Positions 1 through 5,791 of a stretch of DNA of 18,720 nucleotides are shown here, piece after piece; within the stretch, counting starts at the first letter, position 1, and every line of letters starts with the position of its first letter. The stretch covers positions 1-18,720 of the forward strand of contig USAV01000027.1 of assembly GCA_900552715.1 (NCBI GenBank), in the 5' to 3' direction. The notes below the pieces were generated by a model. The model was not told the origin of the DNA. It did no database searches and saw only the letters and a list, made by a program, of their open reading frames with translations. Made by a program: the position numbers and the translations under genes. Source of the stretch: an uncultured Veillonella sp. GTDB taxonomy: Bacteria; Bacillota; Negativicutes; Veillonellales; Veillonellaceae.

Positions 1-143
1 TGATTATAAAATTATGTAATAATTTAATGTGCTGTTCGGAAATATTTATAATATAGATAAATAAAGGTTTTAAAGTAGTTTTTAGGGGATGAATTATCAA
101 TAAAACATATTTGTATATTCATTAAAAGTGTTAATATTATTGT

Positions 144-172
144 TTGATATTTTATACATGCTGTGTTATGAT
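144..172 (+). promoter_or_regulatory. Sigma-A-type promoter of the cold-shock gene
   Basis: The -35 element TTGATA (144-149) is separated by 17 bp from the -10 element TATGAT (167-172). A TG at 164-165, one base before the -10, gives an extended -10. Transcription should start near 178-180, leaving a leader of about 49 nt. That is much shorter than the roughly 160-nt leader of E. coli cspA, so a large thermosensing leader is not evident. The DNA before it (1-140) is AT-rich and shows no gene. Confidence 0.75.
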
Positions 173-227
173 ACAAGTGTAGTGCAAGACAGTAAGACAA
201 TATATATATTTTTAGGAGGATGTTACC

Positions 228-425
228 ATGTTAGGTAAAGTAAAATGGTTTAGCGCAGAAAAAGGTTATGGTTTTATTGAACGTGAAGACGGTAGCGATG
301 TATTCGTACATTACTCTGCGATCCAAGACGAAGGCTTCAAATCTTTGACAGAAGGTCAAAATGTAGAGTTTGATATCGTTGATGGTAACCGTGGCCCTCA
401 AGCTGCTAACGTTGTAAAAGCGTAA
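228..425 (+). CDS. cspA: Cold-shock protein, CspA family
   Basis: This 65-residue protein is a single cold-shock domain, the usual size for bacterial Csp proteins. The RNA-binding motifs RNP1 (KGYGFIE, residues 12-18) and RNP2 (DVFVHYS, residues 24-30) are intact, and the N-terminus has the typical GKVKWF stretch. Family members bind single-stranded RNA and DNA in the cytoplasm and melt RNA structure, acting as RNA chaperones or antiterminators. The ATG follows a strong SD (AGGAGG, 214-219) by 8 nt. The gene has its own promoter and terminator and so appears monocistronic. Whether it is cold-inducible or constitutive cannot be read from sequence, and the family assignment is firmer than the particular cspA/B/C name. 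Confidence 0.97.
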   Translation: MLGKVKWFSAEKGYGFIEREDGSDVFVHYSAIQDEGFKSLTEGQNVEFDIVDGNRGPQAANVVKA

Positions 426-462
426 TAACATACCAAAAAATACATAAAAGCAACATATAAAG

Positions 463-496
463 AAACTCCGATATCGCATGATATTGGAGTTTTTCG
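463..496 (+). terminator. Rho-independent terminator after the cold-shock gene
   Basis: A 13-bp stem (463-475 with 480-492, one G-U pair) with a GCAT tetraloop is followed by a T run (490-494). It starts about 38 bp after the cold-shock stop codon and separates that gene from hpf. Confidence 0.9.
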
Positions 497-517
497 ATTG
501 TTACTGGAAATAATATT

Positions 518-523
518 TATAAT
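518..523 (+). promoter_or_regulatory. Possible -10 element for hpf
   Basis: A perfect TATAAT lies between the cold-shock terminator and hpf. No good -35 sits at 16-18 bp; the nearest TTG-type hexamer, TTGTTA (498-503), leaves only 14 bp. If used, the hpf leader would be about 137 nt and would include the start-stop element and the inverted repeat listed separately. It is a weak call in AT-rich DNA. Confidence 0.3.
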
Positions 524-596
524 TCTGCAAAAAATATAAAAATTCTTTTGAAAAAAAGAGGAGTTTTATACCTTGATGTAGAAATACTAAATATAA

Positions 597-639
597 CACG
601 AGAGATAAGTAAAAAATTACTACACACTCGTATCTCGTG
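597..639 (+). promoter_or_regulatory. Inverted repeat in the hpf leader
   Basis: CACGAG (597-602) plus ATA (605-607) can pair with TATCTCGTG (631-639), leaving a two-base bulge. Inside lies a small hairpin, AGTAA (608-612) with TTACT (617-621). No T run follows, so it is not a terminator. It ends 12 bp before the SD of hpf (AAAGGGTG, 652-659). It may be an RNA leader structure or a protein-binding dyad; the sequence does not decide which. Confidence 0.5.
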
Positions 640-666
640 GATGATTTTTAGAAAGGGTGTTGACTT

Positions 667-1194
667 ATGAAAGTAGCAATCAGAGGTAAAAACATTGAAG
701 TGACAGATGCTCTAAGAGCATACATCGAAAAAAGATTGAGCAAATTAACTCGTTACTTCGATGATGAGTTAGATGCACAAGCGGTTTTATCCGTTGTTAA
801 AGATAAATCTACTGTTGAACTTACATGCTTCGTTGATAAGATCGTTCTTCGCGGTGTAGAAACAAACGATGATATGTATGCAGCTATTGATTTAGTAATA
901 GACAAGATCGTACGTCAAATCCATAAACATAAAACTCGTTTAGCAAAACGCTTCAAAAAACAAGAAGCTTTCCATCCTGAAGCTTTAGCAGCTCCTGTAG
1001 AAGAGGAAACTATCGAAGTTGTAAAACGGAAACACTTTGCAGTACGTCCTATGGATGTAGAAGAAGCTATCTTACAAATGAATCTTATTGGCCATGACTT
1101 CTTTATGTTCTTCAATGCTGAAACAGAAGCAATGAACGTAGTATATCGTAGACATGATGGATTCTATGGTTTGATTGAGCCAGAATTACAATAA
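667..1194 (+). CDS. hpf: Ribosome hibernation promoting factor, long form
   Basis: The 175-residue product has the two-domain layout of long HPF. An N-terminal S30AE/RaiA-like domain (about residues 1-98, beginning KVAIRGKNIEVTDALR) binds the 30S decoding region. An acidic linker (100-118) leads to a C-terminal dimerisation domain (about 119-175, with RPMDVEEAI and a FGLIEPE-like end). Long HPF joins two 70S ribosomes into inactive 100S dimers in stationary phase or stress, so RMF is not needed. The ATG at 667 has a good SD (AAAGGGTG). The gene lies directly upstream of secA, as yvyD/hpf does in B. subtilis, but hairpins and a promoter separate the two, so they are probably separate transcripts. 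Confidence 0.96.
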   Translation: MKVAIRGKNIEVTDALRAYIEKRLSKLTRYFDDELDAQAVLSVVKDKSTVELTCFVDKIVLRGVETNDDMYAAIDLVIDKIVRQIHKHKTRLAKRFKKQEAFHPEALAAPVEEETIEVVKRKHFAVRPMDVEEAILQMNLIGHDFFMFFNAETEAMNVVYRRHDGFYGLIEPELQ

Positions 1195-1196
1195 CC

Positions 1197-1258
1197 TATA
1201 ATATCGGCTGACAATAATCCTAACTCCTTTCTACTTTTTAAATCAGCCGATTATTATA
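1197..1258 (+). repeat. Long imperfect inverted repeat just after hpf
   Basis: The arm at 1197-1211 (containing ATATCGGCTGA) pairs with 1243-1258 (TCAGCCGATTATTATA) through about 15 bp with one bulged T and a 31-nt loop. It begins 3 bp after the hpf stop. It is not followed by a T run, so it looks like a 3'-end stabilising structure and not a terminator. A TATAAT lies in its left arm (1197-1202). Confidence 0.6.
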
Positions 1259-1260
1259 TC

Positions 1261-1296
1261 AAGGTGGATGACCATTTTGAGTCATCCACCTTTTTT
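1261..1296 (+). terminator. Strong rho-independent terminator of hpf
   Basis: A perfect 12-bp stem (AAGGTGGATGAC, 1261-1272, with 1281-1292) has an 8-nt loop and is followed directly by six T residues (1291-1296). This is the clearest terminator in the window and should end the hpf transcript. Confidence 0.95.
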
Positions 1297-1319
1297 ATAA
1301 AATGCTATAAATAATCGTG

Positions 1320-1354
1320 AAATGCCTTGAATTCTTTGACTATTCAAGGCATTT
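1320..1354 (+). repeat. Perfect 13-bp inverted repeat overlapping the secA promoter
   Basis: AAATGCCTTGAAT (1320-1332) is exactly complementary to 1342-1354, with a 9-nt loop. Four T residues (1352-1355) and then CG follow, so it could act as a weak second terminator. The loop carries the -35 hexamer of the secA promoter and the right arm fills most of the -35/-10 spacer, so a role as an operator is equally possible. Confidence 0.85.
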
Positions 1355-1364
1355 TCGTTATAAT
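1336..1364 (+). promoter_or_regulatory. Sigma-A-type promoter of secA
   Basis: TTGACT (1336-1341) and a perfect TATAAT (1359-1364) are separated by exactly 17 bp. Transcription should begin near 1371, giving a leader of about 40 nt before the TTG start of secA. The promoter is interleaved with the perfect inverted repeat at 1320-1354. Confidence 0.85.
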
Positions 1365-1410
1365 AAATTAGATAAAATAATGTAAGATGTCCTATAGAGG
1401 AGTGATTTGT

Positions 1411-3846
1411 TTGTTAAGCTTTTTACAAAGGCTATTAGGCAATAATAACGCAAAAGAAATTAAAAAAATGCGTGCTATTGCTGATCATATTAATGAAATT
1501 GAACCGAATTATGTTAAATTAAGTGATGCTAACTTAGTAGCAAAAACCGATGAGTTTAAACGTCGTTTGCAAAAAGGGGAAACGTTAGACGACATTTTGC
1601 CAGAAGCATTTGCTGTAGTTCGCGAAGCATCTAAACGTGTGTTAGGCATGCGTCATTTTGATGTGCAGTTGATCGGTGGTATTTGCCTTCATAGAGGTAA
1701 TATCGCAGAAATGCGTACTGGCGAAGGTAAAACATTAGTTGCTACATTGCCAGTATATCTAAATGCATTGACAGGTAACGGCGTACATGTTGTTACAGTA
1801 AATGATTATTTGGCTACTCGCGATAGTGAACAAATGGGTCGTTTATATAACTTCTTAGGCCTTTCTACAGGTCTTATTGTGGCTAATCTCGATTATAACC
1901 AACGTAAAGAAGCATATGCATGTGATATTACATATGGTACAAATAATGAGTTTGGTTTTGACTATTTGCGCGATAACATGGTATCTGATGTATCTCAAAT
2001 GGTACAACGTCCATTGAATTACGCAATTGTCGATGAAGTTGACTCTATTCTTATCGATGAAGCGAGAACTCCATTAATTATTTCTGGTCCTGGTCAACGT
2101 TCCACAGATAATTACTACAAGTTAGCTAAAATTGTTCCTCATCTTGTAAAAGATGAAGATTATACAATTGATGAAAAACAAAAGACTATTGCACCTACTG
2201 ATTCTGGTATCGCAAAAGTCGAAAAAATGCTTGGTGTTGAAAACTTGTATGATGCAGAAAACATCGAGTTAAACCATCTACTTGGTGCATCTTTACGTGC
2301 TTATGCTATGATGCATCGCGATACTGATTACGTAGTTAAAGATGGTGAAGTTGTTATCGTCGATGAATTTACAGGTCGTTTGATGTTTGGTCGTCGTTAT
2401 TCTGATGGCTTACATCAAGCTATCGAAGCTAAAGAAGGCTTGAAGGTTGAACGTGAAAGCCAAACATTGGCTTCTATTACATTCCAAAACTATTTCCGTA
2501 TGTATAAAAAGCTTGCTGGTATGACTGGTACAGCTAAGACTGAGGAAAAAGAATTCATCGATATTTACGGTTTGGAAGTATTGCCTATTCCTCCAAATAA
2601 ACCATTAGCCCGTGTAGATTTGCCAGATCAAATCTTTAAAACTAAGGCTGCTAAATATCGTGCCGTAGTACGTAATGCTGTAGAACGACATCAAACTGGT
2701 CAACCTATTTTGATTGGTACTACATCTATTACACAATCTGAAGAGCTTTCAGATATGTTATTACGTGCAGGCGTACCACATAAAGTATTGAATGCTAAAC
2801 ATCATGAAAAAGAAGCTGAAATTGTTGCCAATGCTGGTCAAATGGGCATGGTAACAATTGCTACAAACATGGCAGGTCGTGGTACTGATATTACATTAGG
2901 TGAAGGTGTACCTGAATTAGGTGGCTTGGCCATCTTAGGTACTGAACGTCATGAAAGTCGCCGTATCGATAATCAGTTGCGTGGTCGTGCTGGTCGTCAA
3001 GGTGACCCAGGTTCCTCTCAATTCTTCTTATCCTTAGAAGATGATTTGATGCGTATCTTTGGTGCTGACAATATTACAGGCATCATGGATAAACTTGGCA
3101 TGGAAGAGGATGAACCGATTGAGCATTCTTTGATTACTAAATCTATTGAACGAGCTCAAAAGAAAGTAGAAGATCATAACTATAATATTCGTAAATATGT
3201 ACTCGAGTATGATGATGTTATGAATCAACAACGTGAAGTATTATACGAACAACGCCGTCGTATTTTACGTAATGAGTCCTTACGTGACACAATCAATGAA
3301 ATGATTGATAAACTTGTTACTGAATCTGTAGATGCTTATGCAGATGAAAAATTATATCCAGAAGAATGGGATTACGAAGGTCTCTACAAGCACTTGAGTC
3401 AATATTTCTTAACCGAAGATATTATGACTCCTCAAGATATGGAAGAATATAGTCGTCAAGAATTATTAGAACGCTTGCTTGAAATTGCTCATGCTGAGTA
3501 CCAAGATCGCGTTGATATGCTTGGTGATGCTATGTTTGGCCAACTTGAAAAGGCTATTATGTTGCGCGTTGTTGATAACAAATGGATGGAACATTTGGAT
3601 AATATGGATATGTTGCGTGAAGGTATCGGCCTTCGTGCATATGGCCAAAAAAATCCATTGGTGGAATATAAATTTGAAGCCTTTGATATGTTCCAAAACA
3701 TGATTGCTGCTATCCAAGATGAAACAATCATGGCGTTGTACAAAATTCGTGCACAATTGATTCAAGAAATTGAAGAACCAGTTGACCACTTAGAAGGTGC
3801 ACAACCCCATCATGAAGATGTGTTGGAGCCACAAAACATAGATTAA
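1411..3846 (+). CDS. secA: Preprotein translocase ATPase SecA
   Basis: SecA is the cytoplasmic motor that pushes preproteins through SecYEG using ATP. I place the start at TTG 1411 (811 residues): AGAGGAG (1396-1402) lies 8 nt upstream and the protein then begins MLSFLQRLLG, as SecA proteins do. An ATG at 1387 in the same frame has no SD and would put the SD inside the gene. Walker A (TGEGKT, residues 103-108), Walker B with DEVD (208-211), and the helicase-like TNMAGRGTDI and QLRGRAGRQGD motifs are intact. The protein ends in a short polar tail and lacks the cysteine-rich zinc-binding C-terminus of E. coli and B. subtilis SecA. Its own promoter and terminator suggest a single-gene transcript. 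Confidence 0.97.
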   Translation: MLSFLQRLLGNNNAKEIKKMRAIADHINEIEPNYVKLSDANLVAKTDEFKRRLQKGETLDDILPEAFAVVREASKRVLGMRHFDVQLIGGICLHRGNIAEMRTGEGKTLVATLPVYLNALTGNGVHVVTVNDYLATRDSEQMGRLYNFLGLSTGLIVANLDYNQRKEAYACDITYGTNNEFGFDYLRDNMVSDVSQMVQRPLNYAIVDEVDSILIDEARTPLIISGPGQRSTDNYYKLAKIVPHLVKDEDYTIDEKQKTIAPTDSGIAKVEKMLGVENLYDAENIELNHLLGASLRAYAMMHRDTDYVVKDGEVVIVDEFTGRLMFGRRYSDGLHQAIEAKEGLKVERESQTLASITFQNYFRMYKKLAGMTGTAKTEEKEFIDIYGLEVLPIPPNKPLARVDLPDQIFKTKAAKYRAVVRNAVERHQTGQPILIGTTSITQSEELSDMLLRAGVPHKVLNAKHHEKEAEIVANAGQMGMVTIATNMAGRGTDITLGEGVPELGGLAILGTERHESRRIDNQLRGRAGRQGDPGSSQFFLSLEDDLMRIFGADNITGIMDKLGMEEDEPIEHSLITKSIERAQKKVEDHNYNIRKYVLEYDDVMNQQREVLYEQRRRILRNESLRDTINEMIDKLVTESVDAYADEKLYPEEWDYEGLYKHLSQYFLTEDIMTPQDMEEYSRQELLERLLEIAHAEYQDRVDMLGDAMFGQLEKAIMLRVVDNKWMEHLDNMDMLREGIGLRAYGQKNPLVEYKFEAFDMFQNMIAAIQDETIMALYKIRAQLIQEIEEPVDHLEGAQPHHEDVLEPQNID

Positions 3847-3854
3847 GATTTGTG

Positions 3855-3910
3855 AATGGCACGTTGCTCAATGGGATTTCCTTCTGGGCAACGGCCATTT
3901 TTCTATTTTA
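3855..3910 (+). terminator. Rho-independent terminator after secA
   Basis: AATGGC-A-CGTTGC (3855-3867) pairs with GCAACG-GCCATT (3888-3899), 12 bp with one bulged A and a 20-nt loop, followed by a T-rich run (3898-3910). It begins 9 bp after the secA stop codon and separates secA from prfB. Confidence 0.88.
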
Positions 3911-3967
3911 TTAAGGTGATAGTTTATCGATGTAATAAGCTAATAAGTTAAAGGTGGTGAACATAAA

Positions 3968-5075
3968 TTGTTAGAAGATTTAAAACCTATTATTTCTAAT
4001 CTAGAAGAACGTATTTATGGAATGAGGGATTCACTTTAACATCGCTCAGAAAGAAGATCGAATCTTTACACTTGATGTGCAAATGAGCGACCCTACATTT
4101 TGGGATGACCCAGACAAGGCTCGTGAGATTTCTCAAGAAGCCACACAATTGAAAAATGCTGTAGAAAGCTATAAACAACTTGTTAGTGATATTGAAGATG
4201 CTAATGTAATGCTTGAGATGGCAATAGAGGAAGATGATTGTTCTCTAGAAGGTGAAATCAAGGATTATGTTCAACAAATAGAAGAAACTGTAGAGAAACA
4301 AGAAGTTCTTTTATTGCTTAGTGGTGAATATGATGCTAATAATGCGATTTTAACATTCCATGCCGGTGCAGGTGGCACAGAGGCACAAGATTGGTGTTCC
4401 ATGCTAATTCGCATGTACTTGCGTTGGGCTGAAAAAGCAGGATTCTCTATTGAATTGATGGATGAACAACCAGGTGATGAGGCGGGCACAAAATCTGCTA
4501 CATTTTTAATTAAAGGTGAAAATGCTTTTGGTTATTTGAAATCTGAAAAAGGTGTACATCGTCTAGTACGTATTTCACCATTTGATGCTGCTGCACGTCG
4601 TCATACATCCTTTGCTGCTGTTGATGTAATGCCGGAAATTGATGATACAGTAGAAATTAATATTGATATGAAAGATGTACAAGTAGATACATATAGAGCT
4701 AGCGGTGCTGGTGGTCAGCATATTAATAAAACTGATTCTGCTGTACGTATGACGCATAGACCAACAGGTATCGTAGTACAGTGTCAAACCCAACGTTCTC
4801 AAATGCAAAATAGGGAACAAGCATTACGATTATTGCGCGCCAAATTATTTGAATTAGAATTAGAAAAACAAGCAGAACTTAAAGAGCAAATTGGTGGTAC
4901 CTATCAAGCGATTGAATGGGGTAGTCAAATTCGGTCGTATGTATTCCACCCATATAATCTCGTTAAGGATCATCGCACAGGGGTTGAAACAGGGAATGTA
5001 CAATCCGTTATGGATGGTAATTTAGATCAATTTATGGAAGGTTTCTTGAAAAAAGAAGCGAATTTAACAATTTAG
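3968..5075 (+). CDS. prfB: Peptide chain release factor 2, made by programmed +1 frameshift
   Basis: RF2 terminates translation at UGA and UAA. The gene has two parts. A 23-codon first frame starts at TTG 3968 behind the SD AAGGTGGTG (3951-3959) and stops at TAA 4037. The main frame, reached by skipping T4037, runs from AAC 4038 to TAG 5075. The joined protein has 368 residues, close to the usual RF2 length. Across the junction it reads GMRDSL-NIAQKEDRI, which matches RF2 N-termini. The codon-recognition tripeptide SPF (residues 203-205) marks it as RF2 and not RF1, and the catalytic GGQ (248-250) is intact. A GTG at 4077 could be mistaken for the start but would cut off 36 residues. The stop in the shift site is UAA and not UGA. 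The gene begins the long gene run that continues to the right edge. Confidence 0.95.
4022..4040 (+). promoter_or_regulatory. Programmed +1 frameshift site of prfB
   Basis: In the first frame the codons read ATG AGG GAT TCA CTT TAA, followed by C. CTT-TAA-C matches the conserved slippery core (CUU, stop, C), with UAA in place of the usual UGA. The upstream SD-like stretch GAGGG (4024-4028) ends 5 nt before CTT, against 3 nt in E. coli. Slippage from CUU to UUU restores the RF2 frame. In the known mechanism, low RF2 lets the stop stall and the shift occur, which is autoregulation. Confidence 0.92.
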
Positions 5076-5083
5076 GAGTTCTT

Positions 5084-5779
5084 ATGAAAAAGTTTTTACT
5101 ATTCCTATTAGTGCTGATTATTGCTTTAGCAGCAGCAACTCAATTTTTATTACCTTCTTATATTAGTTCCCGTATTGAAAAACAGTTAAATGATTCACTA
5201 AAACCATCTGCTCAAACGGTAAATGTTGAGTCTCAACCAGGATTTAAATTACTCTATGGTGAAGCTGATCATGTATATGGTTCTTTAGATGATGTAAAAC
5301 TTGGTAAATTAAACTTTGCAAACTTCAATTATGATGCAACACAAATTCTTGTAAATCCAATTTCATTATTGGCTAGCCAAGAAATTGATGTAGTAAGTGT
5401 AGGTAGTTCTAGTATCGAAGGTACTGTAACTAATGAAGATTTGGCTAAATTCTTAAGCACTCAAGCTGGTAGTGAAATTCAAGATGTAAAAGTAAACATC
5501 AATAAAGATAACATCAGCTTAACTGGTAACATGAATGTTGGTATGGTATTTAAAGGTTCTGTTAAATTAGATGGCAACTTAGAATTAAAGGATAATACTT
5601 TACTATTTGCACCTAAAAAGTTCACCATTAATGGTGCTACTATCCCAGGTTTGACATCTAATGTATTAGAGGCTACAGAAGTTTATAACTTTAATAACTT
5701 CCCAATTCCTGTGAAAGCTGAAAGCTTAACTGTTGATAATGGTGAAATTCACATCAAAGTTAAACCTGTACTTAATTAG
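5084..5779 (+). CDS. Exported LmeA/DUF2993-like protein
   Basis: The 231-residue product starts with a hydrophobic signal or anchor segment (residues 3-23) without an obvious lipobox, so it is probably exported or held on the outer face of the inner membrane. The rest is rich in beta-forming segments, with alternating short hydrophobic strands and no membrane segments. The pattern, with an amphipathic SRIEKQLNDSL helix, a central VNPISLLAS-like stretch and paired strands of the form SLTGNMNVG and SVKLDGNLEL, resembles DUF2993, named LmeA in mycobacteria, where it is a periplasmic phospholipid-binding protein. The assignment is from memory of the family and is moderate. SD AGGAG (5074-5078) overlaps the prfB stop, with 8 bp between the genes. 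Lying ahead of a polytopic protein and csaB, it probably works in the envelope. Confidence 0.75.
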   Translation: MKKFLLFLLVLIIALAAATQFLLPSYISSRIEKQLNDSLKPSAQTVNVESQPGFKLLYGEADHVYGSLDDVKLGKLNFANFNYDATQILVNPISLLASQEIDVVSVGSSSIEGTVTNEDLAKFLSTQAGSEIQDVKVNINKDNISLTGNMNVGMVFKGSVKLDGNLELKDNTLLFAPKKFTINGATIPGLTSNVLEATEVYNFNNFPIPVKAESLTVDNGEIHIKVKPVLN

Positions 5780-5791
5780 AAAGGATTTATC

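Noticed and set aside
24..52. TTAATG (24-29), 17 bp and TATAAT (47-52) as a second promoter upstream of the cold-shock gene
   Set aside because: The -10 is perfect but the -35 matches only three of six positions in very AT-rich DNA, and a much better promoter lies at 144-172.
1387..1410. ATG 1387 as the secA start
   Set aside because: It has no SD, and the clear SD AGAGGAG lies downstream of it at 1396-1402, correctly spaced for TTG 1411, after which the protein matches SecA N-termini.
3911..3967. A promoter for prfB in the gap after the secA terminator
   Set aside because: Several TAATAA-like -10 candidates exist, but none has a fitting -35 at 16-18 bp, so I could not support a call.
4077..4079. 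GTG 4077 as the prfB start
   Set aside because: It would delete the RF2 N-terminus, which is encoded upstream across the frameshift; it also lacks an SD.
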